A DNA stretch of 20,591 nucleotides from assembly GCA_034698045.1 (NCBI GenBank), contig JAQGAU010001213.1:1-20591 (forward strand), given 5' to 3'. Shown here piece by piece: positions 1 to 9,240 of this stretch. The notes under the pieces are model-generated. The model saw nothing but the letters and a program-made list of their open reading frames with translations. It searched no databases and was not told the origin of the DNA. Every line of letters begins with the position of its first letter. The first letter of the stretch is position 1. This stretch comes from Paramacrobiotus richtersi (taxonomy: Eukaryota; Tardigrada; Eutardigrada; Parachela; Macrobiotidae). Position numbers and translations under genes: made by a program.

Positions 1-70
1 GTACAGAGTGAAAAGTAGTGTAAAGGTAGTGCACGGAATGAAAGGTAGCGAAAAGGTAGTGTACGGAGTG
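1..70. repeat. Minisatellite, 30-bp period
   Basis: The window opens inside a tandem repeat. Bases 1-30 and 31-60 align without gaps with only a few differences, and bases 61-70 begin a third unit (GTACGGAGTG against GTACAGAGTG). Each unit contains shorter internal echoes of GGTAGTG. The array may extend left of the window, so total copy number is unknown. It lies downstream of serpin A's 3' end. No function is evident. Confidence 0.75.
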
Positions 71-326
71 TCTTCCATAATAATATCCCGGATTACACTG
101 TTGACAACAAAAAAATTCAGAATTCAAATAAAAAACTTGCCCGTGCTGGATATGGCTGACCAGATTTCATGGTACTGAAAATATTCATGACCTTTCCTAA
201 TTTGCAGCCGGCACAAAATAGAAATTATCCATCGGCATCGAGGTGAAAATATAGTTTGCTTGTCATTACAATTTAATTTGACTGCAGTATGCATGCAAGT
301 GTCCGACAGAGAACCATTCGACTGAT
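71..326 (-). other. 3' flank / probable 3' UTR of serpin A
   Basis: This stretch follows the stop codon of serpin A on the minus strand and resembles the same region of serpin B (about 4380-4567). It shares no clear similarity with the 3' ends of C, E and F. The best poly(A) signal candidate is a minus-strand ATTAAA at 272-277, about 50 bp after the stop. The canonical AATAAA found in C, E and F is not present at the matching place. No coding potential is supported. Confidence 0.5.
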
Positions 327-1995
327 TCAAAAACTTTCCTGACGGCCCAGGAACAAGATCGCTTTAGATGGGTTATGTCGGATGGCGTACAAGAACGGAT
401 GGTCAGCGATGAAATCAATTGGAACGGCTCGGGACGGAGATCCCATAGACATGACTCCCCACATCACTAACGCACTCGCTGCAGCAGCTTCCGTACCTTT
501 CTCATCGACCTCTGAAAATGTATAAATTCAGTTGAATGCTTGAGCACATTTTTGACTGGCATTAAGGTAGACATACCAATGAACGTTTTATGGAATCCTT
601 TATCAATGTTTACTCTGCCGCCATTGACTATTCCACTAAGGTCAGCGGCATCCGTAAACATGTCGTTCACCCCGATTTTCTTAAGCATGGACTTCAAGTC
701 AAACCCGCTTTCGGCGCGGAATTTCGGCAGCTTCAGTGCCACCAGTTGAGTTGTCGCACGCTCCGCCAGTGATTCAATCGCTGCCGCTGTTAACGATTTC
801 TCCAGTGCTCGAAGACCGGCCTTCTGTTTCGGTAGGTAAATCAACATTGACGCTTCGTTCTCCAGGTAGGGTAGCTCCAAGTACTGTATATCCAGTTCAC
901 TGTCGGTGGCGTATGCCCATTTTTTCTGTTGCTTCATCATGCGCACGAACGACGTTTTGCCACTGAGCAAAGTGAAATTTGAATCAAATGTTTCGGACTC
1001 TTTGAAAGCATCCAGCCAAGACGCTTTAAAGTAGATGGCGTTGGCCAGCACGGCTTTAGTGTCGGAATCAAGAGCACCAGGAGGCAGCAGATCCTTGATT
1101 TTGCCACCGGTATGCTGTTCCACCCAGCGGTTGATATCTACACGGGCTCCTTCGAAGTTGTTCTTGAAATCTTTTCTCTCAATGGATGCCTTCAGCTTTG
1201 TGCTGACTGTTGTGGCATATTCAGCATTGAGGTTTAGTTCGTTTCGAACAAATACCTGTAAAGATTAGAAAAGCAGTGTACAATGCAATCGTTCTCAGTA
1301 AACGGTATGGTATACGTATTTTCTTAGCTATAAAGTACAATGAGCCACAAACGGAACTGTCCCGTTATTGCAATTGAAATCAACAAGAAATCTTAACAAC
1401 AACTCCCTGTAGAATGTACGTAACATGTACTGGAAACCATAGAGCGAGTGGGTCAGTTACAGAGAAGATTATACAGTAACTGCCATTCAATTTATAATGC
1501 ACCTGACAAACAAAGAGGCTTCCAGTAGAGTGTAAATCTAACATTACTTACTGAGTAACCTGAAGGTAAAGTAAAACAGCCTACCCCGTTTGCTAATGTT
1601 AACTGCAGTTTGTCTCCGGATAGTCTAAACCCAGAAGCAAAAGGGTTGCCAGAGATCGTTGATGGAGAACCTGTCGGGACGGTGTTGTTTGCCGTGTTTG
1701 ACATCTTCATATCGTCCATCAGACGGCTGAAAGCGTTGACAATCGCGTCATTTGATGCCGGTCCATTTTTACTGGCGGCCATGAAGTCCAAGGCCGTGTA
1801 CAGGTTGTCCCGGGTTTTGCCCTTGGCCCCCAGAAACACCAGCATGGTGCAGTACATGATGCTTAAAGGAGATACCATTAAGTTCCCCGTCGGTGTTTCG
1901 GTTGTTGCAGCATTGTATAGTCCCAGTGAGACGTTGGTGATGGCTGGAGTGAGGTCAAAAGTAGGCACTGCTTTTACGGCTCCAAGGACAGACAT
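327..1995 (-). CDS. Serpin A, intact three-exon serine protease inhibitor
   Basis: Exons on the minus strand are 1995-1585, 1255-577 and 511-327 (stop TGA at 329-327), giving 424 residues. Donors are GGG|GTAGGC and ATTG|GTATGT; both acceptors end in CAG. Family motifs are in order: helix A/B region FDLTPAITNVSLGLYN near residue 13, NAIYFKASW at about 209-217, LPKF at 313, ADLSGI, HKTFI, then hinge [11 protein letters not shown] at about 366 and [20 protein letters not shown] near the C-terminus. The hinge fits inhibitory serpins: P15 Gly, P14 Thr, small residues at P12-P9. The bait segment reads LVMWGVMSMGSPSR before AVPIDF, roughly four residues longer than in E and F. Predicted P1 is Val or Met by register; Arg in PSR is a less likely alternative. 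The ATG at 1995 is chosen because the frame meets a stop just upstream. No signal peptide is seen. It is the last gene of the array in transcription order. Confidence 0.9.
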
Positions 1996-2340
1996 GGTGA
2001 ATAGTTGTCAGCCGACTGCTCTAGGTTGAAGAAATTCGTCAGCTAGTGATGTTAAATATCTACTGAATATAATTCAGCAATATACTGATCAGTAGTATGT
2101 CTGCTACCTTCGCCCTGCTCGGCTTGTTCACATGGCGAAGGCAGGGCGATGTCTTACAATCTTACAAACCGATGACTAAGGAAGGGAAACTCGACAAACC
2201 GGATTTCATGTGGTGCCGGTGGAGATGGTTATCTCTGACTTTTACACACATACAGCTTATCGTGATGAGCAGATGACATTACTTCGTGAAAATTATCTCG
2301 CGTTAAAAAACTTCATAAATTTGCAGGCTTCGAGCTAAAC
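1996..2340 (-). promoter_or_regulatory. Serpin A 5' flank: conserved upstream module with palindrome
   Basis: The 5' UTR (GAATTTCTTCAACCTAG on the minus strand) aligns with those of B, C and E. Further out lies an AT-rich element (plus-strand GAATATAATT, 2065-2074) and a perfect 12-bp palindrome, TACTGATCAGTA, at 2083-2094. Beyond it is the module found upstream of every serpin copy, recognisable by GACTAACGAAAGG-like and AGTCGACAAACC-like blocks (here 2171-2200). The conservation and position suggest a promoter. The transcription start is not defined. Confidence 0.5.
2107..2148. repeat. Overlapping inverted repeats in serpin A flank
   Basis: Two alternative perfect 8-bp stems overlap. CCTTCGCC (2107-2114) pairs with GGCGAAGG (2134-2141), and CGCCCTGC (2111-2118) pairs with GCAGGGCG (2141-2148). 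The matching region of serpin E does not keep these stems, so the structure may be incidental. Confidence 0.5.
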
Positions 2341-2997
2341 TTATGGAACGACCTCAGGCGCATTTTCCACTTCTCACCGGGAGTCGGGAGTATCCGTTTA
2401 GTGAAGTATCTGAGTGCTAGTGAAAAGAAAGAAAAGACATATCATGTATTTCGTCATGTCTGCTTTCTGAGATTCACAGTGTGCCGCAAATTGTACGCCC
2501 TTTAACGCCGTATTCAGTACGTATATCAATTTGCGGTTTGATATCTCGCGCAGTTCGTTCGTAGCCCCAGTATGTCATCTGTCCGTCCCTTTTTTTACAG
2601 CCGCATGTATGTTCACTGTACATACCGATGCAGTATGTGGCTTATTGTTATTAGACAGTCGTGAACCAGTCATTTACAATCAAGGGACGTGGAACTGCCC
2701 AGAGGCGAAATATCCGGTTGTTTGAACCGTTTTTAGCCGCGGAATCAGACTAAGTCGGTCTGCCGGCAGACGGTCCTTTTTTCTCTCTTGGACTCGAAGT
2801 GACGATTGCATTTTTAATGGCGTTTTAAAAAAAACTATATTTAATATTTAAAATACATACTATATATTATATATATATCTTATTTTATATTATATTTTTA
2901 TACAGTTGATAGTACAGTAATCACAGTCCAGTATTACAGTACTTCTCCACTTGCCAGCGCTCTACTGAGAAGTCCCAGTACCACAGCAGCAAGAAGA
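2341..2997. other. Non-coding spacer, partly duplicated, with AT microsatellite
   Basis: The first part (to about 2540) is recognisably similar to the spacer beyond serpin B (about 6450-6640), sharing blocks such as CACAGTGTGCC and CTTTAACGCCGTA. From about 2825 to 2905 the DNA is almost pure A/T with TA runs, a degenerate microsatellite. Short open frames here show no motifs or splice pattern, and no gene is supported. Confidence 0.6.
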
Positions 2998-3000
2998 CAA

Positions 3001-3037
3001 GTATGCCGTGTTTGACACCTTTATATCGTCCATCAGA
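3001..3037 (-). pseudogene. Serpin exon-1 remnant
   Basis: These ~37 bases match the end of helix D in serpin exon 1 (compare 1688-1724 in serpin A) with about three differences, covering the codons for LMDD plus K and the following residues. Nothing else of the gene remains. The sequence then passes within a few tens of bases into the serpin 5'-flank module, so the start codon end of exon 1 has been deleted. The remnant sits upstream of an LU-gene fragment, in the same head-to-head layout as psi-D and the intact LU gene. Confidence 0.7.
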
Positions 3038-3059
3038 ACATGTTCTTACACTGAATTAG

Positions 3060-3292
3060 CATATAAGGTCTGCCGCCTTCGCCGGTCTGCGCTCTGCACT
3101 TCAGAACGGTGGGCGGATGTTTTATTGATCTGAATCGATGACTAACGAAGGAAAGTCGACAAATCTACGTTCCAAATATACAGTAGATTATCATCTTTCG
3201 GAAACTCAACGCTTGTTGTGATCCGAAGCTGGTACCTCGAACCAGCTTTCGTTTTTCTATTCATATTGAATTTACTCCTACCGGTCGTCATT
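3060..3292. promoter_or_regulatory. Decayed divergent serpin/LU spacer
   Basis: This segment aligns with 10675-10879, the spacer between psi-D and the LU gene. Shared blocks include AAGGTCTGC, the CGAAGGAAAGTCGACAA region, GATTATCATCTTTC, TTGTTGTGATC, and the final ACTCCTACCGGTCGTCATT before the ATG. In the intact pair this spacer must hold the LU promoter and once held the serpin promoter. Here both flanking genes are fragments, so activity is doubtful. Confidence 0.6.
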
Positions 3293-3431
3293 ATGACCCG
3301 CCAATTGTTTCTTGCTTCGTTTGTGGTTCTTTCCTGCATCGGCAATGGGTAATGTTCCTGACATAACTTGAAATTTCGCTGCTGCAAATTTACACAAAAA
3401 CGCATTGATCTTCGGCCGTTGTGGCCGGATA
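3293..3431 (+). pseudogene. Truncated LU-domain gene (exon 1, intron 1, start of exon 2)
   Basis: The ATG at 3293 opens MTRQLFLASFVVLSCIG, nearly the same leader as the intact LU gene at 10880. It then runs through an intron-1 homologue and the first ~16 bases of exon 2 (CCGTTGTGGCCGGAT). The donor site has changed from GGTAATG to GGCAATG, the exon-2 acceptor AG has become GG, and similarity stops near 3431 where serpin 5'-flank sequence begins. All cysteine-bearing exons are missing, so no LU protein can be made. An 18-residue open leader remains but is not a credible gene. Confidence 0.8.
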
Positions 3432-3760
3432 GAGTTGTCACAGTTTGGAACTGAAAATACAGTTGCTAACTGATGTCGGCTGTCTGCCGTCTCGCCCTTT
3501 TCGGCTTACTCTCAAGACGCAGCTTAGAGCGATGTGCGGATGTTTGGTTGGTTTGTTTTCGAAGACTAACGAAAGGAGAGTCGATAAACCTGATTTCATA
3601 TGGTGTATCTGTAGATTACCATCTTTCAGACAGACAGCTCAGCTGTTATGATGAGCAGTGTGTACCTCGTACTAAGCAGTATTACTTCGTGAGATGCCTC
3701 GCATTAGGAAAACTTGGAAACCTAGGTCTCTGGTCGCACTTCGGTTTCGAAGTACAGTAA
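3432..3760. repeat. Orphan copy of serpin 5'-flank module
   Basis: This is a well-preserved copy of the module otherwise found next to serpin start codons. It shares GAACTGAAAATACAGTTGCT with serpin E's flank, the CTGTCTGCCGTCTCGCCC block, GACTAACGAAAGGAGAGTCG and the GATGAGCAGTGTGTACC block. No serpin exon lies beside it: on the low side it abuts the LU pseudogene. Two overlapping plus-strand frames of 68 and 95 codons cross it but have no counterpart in the other copies, so they are treated as chance. Confidence 0.7.
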
Positions 3761-4567
3761 CAACCAGAAAGTAACCAGAAATTACCATACCGTATTGATC
3801 GGAGGACGGTGAGTGGGCGGCCTAGTGTGGATGTTTTGGCGTATGTTTCCCTGTTGATGGAAAGTGTGGATGGTCAAAATGAAGTGGTTTGCTGTGTTAT
3901 AGACAACCCTTTGTTTTTTATTTGTTAACTATCCTGCGATCCGGGTTGAAATGATATCAGCAGGTGCTGTTGTTTGATTAATGGTTTATTTGTGCCAGCA
4001 AAATGTAGCCCATTTGGTCCTTCGCATGATGGTATAAAATTAGCCGCAGCACAGACTAGGCGCGTACACTCGCCGACTAAAATAGAGACCTAATTTTTTC
4101 TAAAACCAATCCCATTCCTCACAGGCAAACTTTCCAGCTCCCAGCCACCAGTAAATGCACAATCCATACCAACATAATCTTTAAATTCAGATTTAAATGG
4201 AACAACTTTTTGGTTTGTCACGTTGGCCGTTGATATAAGCGGTTCGCGAGTTAGAAATTTTGAAAGCTGCTTTTTCGCAAAGACTGATACGACCACACCC
4301 ACACTTGGTGTGACTGATCGGCTTGCCATTTCATCACCAGTGTTATAACAGAAGCATTAATAGAAACCCATGGTAAGCCCTTGTGATTTCAAATACATGA
4401 CTTTTACTAATTGGCAGCAGTCACAAATAGAAATCAGGTTCACTGGCATAGGTCATGGACTTCCAATCTTCCTTACAAAAGTATAGTAACTGTTTACTTG
4501 TCAGCGTAAGTATTTTGTTAAACTGCAGTACGCCAGCACGTATCCGACGCAGAACCATTCGACTGGT
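3761..4567. other. Spacer and serpin B 3' flank, one unassigned ORF
   Basis: Bases 3761-4080 are non-coding. The part near 3910-4022 resembles 9610-9770 beyond serpin C, so this belongs to the duplicated unit. From about 4380 the sequence is the serpin B 3' flank, similar to the region below serpin A. No convincing poly(A) signal was found for B. Confidence 0.5.
4090..4329 (-). CDS. Unassigned 79-codon ORF
   Basis: This open frame lies in the spacer between the LU pseudogene and serpin B. It is not antisense to a serpin and has no visible similarity to the serpin or LU families. The product would be hydrophilic, without a signal peptide or membrane segment, starting MASRSVTPSVG and ending GIGFRKN. 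No promoter, flanking splice sites or duplicate copy was found. It may be a chance frame or part of an unrelated exon. I do not recognise it. Confidence 0.2.
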   Translation of the reverse strand: MASRSVTPSVGVVVSVFAKKQLSKFLTREPLISTANVTNQKVVPFKSEFKDYVGMDCAFTGGWELESLPVRNGIGFRKN

Positions 4568-6094
4568 TCAAAAACTTTCCTGACGGCCCATGAACAGGAT
4601 CGCTTTGGATGGATTATGTCGAATGGCGTACAAGAACGGATGGTCTGCGATAAAAACAATTGGGACTTGGACGTGCCACAATCCGGACGCGGCTCCCACC
4701 ACACCAAACGCACTCGCTGCAGCGGCTTCCGTACCTTTCTCATCGACCTCTGAAAATGCACAAGACCAGCGAATACATGAGCACTTGTCACACAGGCATG
4801 CAGGGCACACATACCAATGAATGTTTTATGGAATCCGTTATCAATTTTTACTTGTCCACTGTTAACGATTCCACTGAGGTCAGCGGCATCCGTAAACATG
4901 TCGTTCACCCCGATTTTCTGAAGCATGGACTTCAAGTCGAACGTGCTTTCGACGCGGAATTTCGGCAGCTTCAGTGCCACCAGTTGCTTTGTCGCTTGCT
5001 CCGCCAGCGATGCAATCGCTGCCGCTGTTAACGATTTCTCCAGTGCTTGAAGCCCGGCTTTCTGTTTCGGTAGATAAAGCAACATTGACGCTTCGTTCTC
5101 CAGGTAAGGTAGCTCCAAATACTGTATGTCCAGTTTACTGTCGGAGGCGTATGCCCATTTTTTCTGTTCCTTCATCATGCGCACGGGCGACGTTTTCCCA
5201 TTCAGTAAAGTGAACTGTGAATCAAATGTACTGGACTCTTTGAAAGCATCCAGCCAAGACGCTTTGAAGTAGATGGCGTTGGCCAGCACTGCTTTAGTAT
5301 CGGAATCAACAGCTCCAGGAGGAAGCAAATCCTTGATTCTGCCACCGGTATGCTGTTCCACCCAGCGGTTGATATCCTTACGGGCTCCTTCGTAGTTACT
5401 CTTAAAATCTTTTCTCTCAATGGATGCCTTCAGCTTTGTACTGACCGTTGTGGCATATTCAGCACTGAGATTTAGTTCATTTCGAACAAATACCTGTAAA
5501 GGTAAAACAAGCAGTATACAATACCACTGTTCTTGGCAAACACCTAATGTATATTTTCCCAGCTATATAAGTATGCCTAACTGTTACTGCAGTTGCAACC
5601 AACTAGACGTCTTAACAACACATCCCTCTATAATGTACATAAGAATCTGATGTACTGTAAACGACGGAGCGAGTGTTTGAGTTACAGAGCAGATTATACA
5701 GTACCTGCCATTCAGTTTACGTTGCATCTAACAAAAAGGCTTCCAGTTAGCTATGCGCACAAGACCGCACAACCTAATAACCGCACATCTTCATATCGTC
5801 CATCAGAGTGCTAAAAGCGTTGATTATTGCGTCATTTGATGCCGGTCCATTTTTACTTGCGGCATTGAAGTCCAAGGCTTTGTACAAGTTGGCCAGAGTT
5901 CTGCCTTTCGCCCCCAGAAACACCAGCATGGTGCAGTACATGATGCTTAAAGGAGATACCATTAGATTTCCAGTCGGTGTTTCCGCTGCTGCAGCATTGT
6001 ACAGTCCCAGTGAGATGTTGTTGATGGCTGGAGTTAAGTCAAACATGGACACCGGCTTTCCGGCTCCAAGGACCGCTTGGCTAGATCTAGACAT
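4568..6094 (-). pseudogene. Serpin B, exon 1 truncated, exons 2-3 intact
   Basis: Exon 1 starts with ATG at 6094 (MSRSSQAVLG) and follows its relatives through DDMKM at 5786. It then enters unrelated sequence and stops at TAG 5776-5774. About 39 codons are missing, covering the loop after helix D and strand s2A, together with the splice donor. Exon 2 (5493-4815, 679 bp) and exon 3 (4749-4568) are fully open with good splice sites, and the [13 protein letters not shown] and [12 protein letters not shown] motifs are intact. The hinge [11 protein letters not shown] is inhibitory in type and the bait reads FGVVGAASGLW. Loss of s2A should prevent folding, so this copy is probably dead as a stand-alone gene. 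Alternatives are a recent break or use of exons 2-3 by read-through from serpin C. Intron 1 and the 3' flank resemble serpin A, its closest relative here. Confidence 0.8.
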
Positions 6095-6450
6095 GGAGGA
6101 AATTTTTCCGCTGACTGCTAGGTTGAAGAATTTCTGCAGCTAGTGATGTAAAATTTTGCTACTGAATATAAATCGCAGATGTAAGTATGTACTGATCAGT
6201 AATACGTCTGCTACATTCGCCCTTCTGGGCTTGTTCACGACTTCGCGCGCCAAAGTCAGCAATAGACAGACGTTTACAGTCTTGAAATCGATGACTACCG
6301 AAAGTAAAGTCGACAAACCGGATTCCTTGTGGTGGAGTTGATTATCGTCCACACACATAAAGCTTATCGTGGTGATGAGTTTTACCAGACGACAGATATT
6401 AATCAACTTCATACATTTGCACTTGCAAATCCAGTCGCAATCTTCGGGAA
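6095..6450 (-). promoter_or_regulatory. Serpin B 5' flank with palindrome
   Basis: This aligns with the serpin A flank: the same 5' UTR, the AT-rich element (plus-strand GAATATAAAT from 6164) and the identical 12-bp palindrome TACTGATCAGTA at 6190-6201, about 96 bp upstream of the start codon. The module block GATGACTACCGAAAG / GTCGACAAACCGGATTCC follows at about 6290-6328. The promoter looks intact even though the coding exon is not. Confidence 0.5.
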
Positions 6451-7053
6451 CGACCTTAGGCCCAATTGCAGGTTTTTCACTGGGAGTCTGTAGTCCCTGC
6501 TCCGTATAGTATCCGAGAACTAGTGAAAAGAATCTAAAAACATACCGTTTATTTCGTCATTTCTGTTTTCTGCAGATTCACAGTGTGCCACACCTTATGC
6601 TCTTTAACGCCGTAGAAATTAGCGCTTGATTATCAATATTCGCAGTTGGGAAGCAGTCGAAAATCTTGTTCAACAGCCCAACTGCGATTATTTATTCAAA
6701 TGTATTCAACCGCATTCTTGCGATCCGTACATAGTTTATTGTTAGAGGCAGTGCATCGAAGGACAGTCGTCCACAGTGCAACTGCGCAAAGGCGCGTACG
6801 GCCGCGAACTAGATAGCTGGTTTTCTCTGCCGTTTGCTACTCTAGCTTCTCTGACGCAGACCGCGCCGGTCTGAAAAGTTTCTCAACATTCGTGAAAATT
6901 TCCTTTGCATGTTATCCTTTAGGTCTATAATTAGGTACGACTTGTGTTCGCCTTTTTCGACCTTGTGACCCAAGTCTCGTAGTACAAGAAATCAAACTGG
7001 CATGTGTTAGTGGAGATGCGCACATCCCTGTCCCTTAATATTCGAGTCATGTC
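6451..7053. other. Non-coding spacer between B and C
   Basis: The first 200 bp resemble the spacer beyond serpin A, and a block at about 6637-6660 (ATTCGCAGTTGGGAAGCA) resembles one beyond serpin C near 9401. The remainder has no open frame with recognisable features. Confidence 0.5.
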
Positions 7054-7059
7054 TTTATT
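7054..7059 (-). terminator. Poly(A) signal of serpin C
   Basis: Minus-strand AATAAA lies about 80 bp after the serpin C stop. Serpins E and F carry the same hexamer at a matching distance in recognisably similar 3' flanks, which supports a real 3' end signal. Confidence 0.65.
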
Positions 7060-7136
7060 CAAGCAATCTACGCAAGCATCTTAACGGCTACAGCAGCCCA
7101 CGCCTGTAGGTATGCCAAGCAGACCATGTGAACGGT

Positions 7137-8787
7137 TCAGAAAGTTTCCTGACGGCCCATGAAGAGAATCGCTTTAGACGGATTATGTCGGATGGCGTAC
7201 AAAAAAGGATGGTCAGCGATGAAATCAACTGGAACTGGGGTAAATGCTAATCCACCTAAGATTCCTAAAAAACTCATCGCACTCGCCCCAGCGGCTTCAG
7301 TACCTTTTTCGTCCACCTCTGCAAATGTACATTTCCACTGAATGCATGAGCCTTTGTTAGACTGCCAGTATTCACAGAATGCACAACTTACCAATGAACG
7401 TTTTATGGAAGCCCTTATCGATTTTCACTGCATCACCGTTGACAATTCCACTGAGGTCAGCATCATCCGTAAACATATCGTTGACCCCAATTTTCACAAG
7501 CAGAGACTGTAAGTCAAACGTGCTTTCGACGCGGAATTTCGGCAGCTGTAGAGCCACCAGCTTAGTCTCAGCGCGCTCCGCCAACGATGTAATCGCCGCC
7601 GCTGTTAACGCTTTTTCCAGTGCTCGAAGACCCGCCTTTTGTTTCGGAAGATAAATCAACATAGACGCTTCTTTCTCCTTGTAAGTGATCTCTAAGTACT
7701 GTATATCCAATTTGCTGTCGGTTGCGTACATCCAGTTGTCCTGCTTCTTCATCATGCGCACGGACGATGTTTTGCCATTCAGTAAGTTAAACTTTGAATC
7801 AAATGTATCGGAATCTTTGAAAGCATGCAACCAAGAACCTTTGAAGTATATGGCGTTCGCCAGTACTCCTTTGGTTTTGTTACTAATGGCACCAGGAGGA
7901 AGCAGATCCTTTATTTTTCCACCGGTGTGCTGCCCCACCCAGCGGTTGATGTCTGCACGGGCGCCTTCGCTATTGCTCTTGAAATCTTTTCTCTCAATGG
8001 ATGCTTTCAGCTTTGTACTGGCTGTTGTGGCATAGTTCGCATTGAGGTTTAATTCTTTGCGAACAAATACCTGTAAACCATGAAAGTCAGTATTTAAATG
8101 TTTCTCGGCTGCCCTGTTTTCACTGCTGCGTCTGACTAATAAGACACGCTGGCAACCAGTGTCCAGTTTACGGAGTGCCAGGGAATACTATGTGGCTAAC
8201 AGAAGGCTGTGGGGAGTTGCGTCCGGCTTACAGGACAGCCTGGCAAAGGTGGCCGGCCTTTTTTCCAGTCCGGACGATTTTAGCTCTCAACCTGTCATAT
8301 CTCCACGTACAAGAGTGCAGTATTTTACCGCAAGGAAGCAAATAATCAGTAGTTACACGTATGCACGAAACGGATTCATTACCCCATTCGCTAAACTCAG
8401 CTGCATTTTCTCTCCACCCTGGGACAGTCTCCCGCCAGTTTTGGGAGCCGCAATCTGGATGGTGTTGTTTGCCGTGCTTGACATCTTGATATCGTCCATC
8501 AGACGGCTGAAAGCGTCGATAATCACATCATCTGACGCCGGTCCATTTTTACTGTCGGCAGCGAAGTCCAAGGCCGTGTACAGGTTGTCCCGGGTTTTCC
8601 CCTTCGCCCCCAGAAACACCAGCAGAGTGCAGTATACGATACTCAAGGGCGACACCATCAGGTTGCCAGTCGGTGTGTCGATTGTTGCAGCATTGTACAG
8701 CCCCAGTGAGACATTGGTGATGGCTGGTGTTAAGTCAAACAGTGACGCCGGCTGCACGTGTACCGCTCCACCTGGTCTAGTAGACAT
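7137..8787 (-). CDS. Serpin C, intact three-exon serine protease inhibitor
   Basis: Exons are 8787-8383, 8070-7392 and 7318-7137, giving 421 residues. The donors GGG|GTAATG and ATTG|GTAAGT are good. The start is taken at MSTRPGG (8787) because A, B and E start at the same place; an upstream in-frame ATG at 8844 lies in conserved 5' UTR and is absent from the others. Motifs include NAIYFKGSW at about 207, LPKF at 311, ADLSGI, and [20 protein letters not shown] at the end. The hinge is EKGTEAAGASA, with Gly at P10 as in E. The bait MSFLGILGGLAF is of the long class like A and B, while intron 1 and the 3' flank resemble E. Predicted P1 is Ile or Leu. The loop after helix D (IQIAAPKTGGRLSQGG) differs strongly from A and E. 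No signal peptide is seen. Confidence 0.9.
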
Positions 8788-9240
8788 TTCGGGGCGCAAG
8801 GGAAAATTTCGGCTGCTCACTGCTACGCTGAAGAAATTCTCCAACTGGGAAGTCTAGAAACTGGGAAGTTTAAACGTGAAAATGCAGTGCTATGCTGTAG
8901 GGCCGTAGGCCAATCACTGTCTGCTGCCTTCGCCCTTTTCCGCTTATTCTCAGGCACTAGCTTAGAACAGTGTGAACATGTTTCGTTAATCATGATATTT
9001 AATCAATGACTAACGATAGGAAAGTCGATAAACTGGATTCCACGTGGTGTCTATTACCACTTTTCAGACAGACAAAGCTTACTGTGGTGAGCAGTTTGTA
9101 CCACGTACCAAACAACATTACTTCGCGAAAAGACCTCTCCTTATGAAAGCTTGGAAACAGGTCTCTCATCGCATCTCGGGAACGACTTCAGGCATAATCG
9201 GAATTGTTGACCAGAAGTCTGCAGTTGGTTTATGTGAATA
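8788..9240 (-). promoter_or_regulatory. Serpin C 5' flank module
   Basis: Conserved 5' UTR sequence (minus-strand GAGAATTTCTTCAGC) is followed by the shared module: GTCTGCTGCCTTCGCCC at about 8918, ATGACTAACGATAGGAAAG at 9007, then the GTGAGCAGTTTGTACCACG block. The 12-bp palindrome of A and B is degraded here to an AATCACTG-like sequence. Confidence 0.45.

Noticed and set aside
4501..5361. A continuous 286-codon frame through exon 2 of serpin B into its intron and exon 3
   Set aside because: The frame after HKTFI is intron 2 followed by exon 3 in the wrong frame. The conserved donor at 4814 and acceptor at 4750 restore the serpin C-terminus.
8788..8844. Upstream ATG of serpin C as the true start
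   Set aside because: The added 19 codons lie in sequence homologous to the 5' UTRs of A, B and E, where the ATG is not conserved. The start at 8787 aligns with the others.
8159..8857. A 232-codon plus-strand open frame across serpin C
   Set aside because: It is antisense to exon 1 and intron 1 of serpin C. Its residues are the reverse-frame reading of conserved serpin codons, and equivalent shorter frames appear opposite every other serpin exon.
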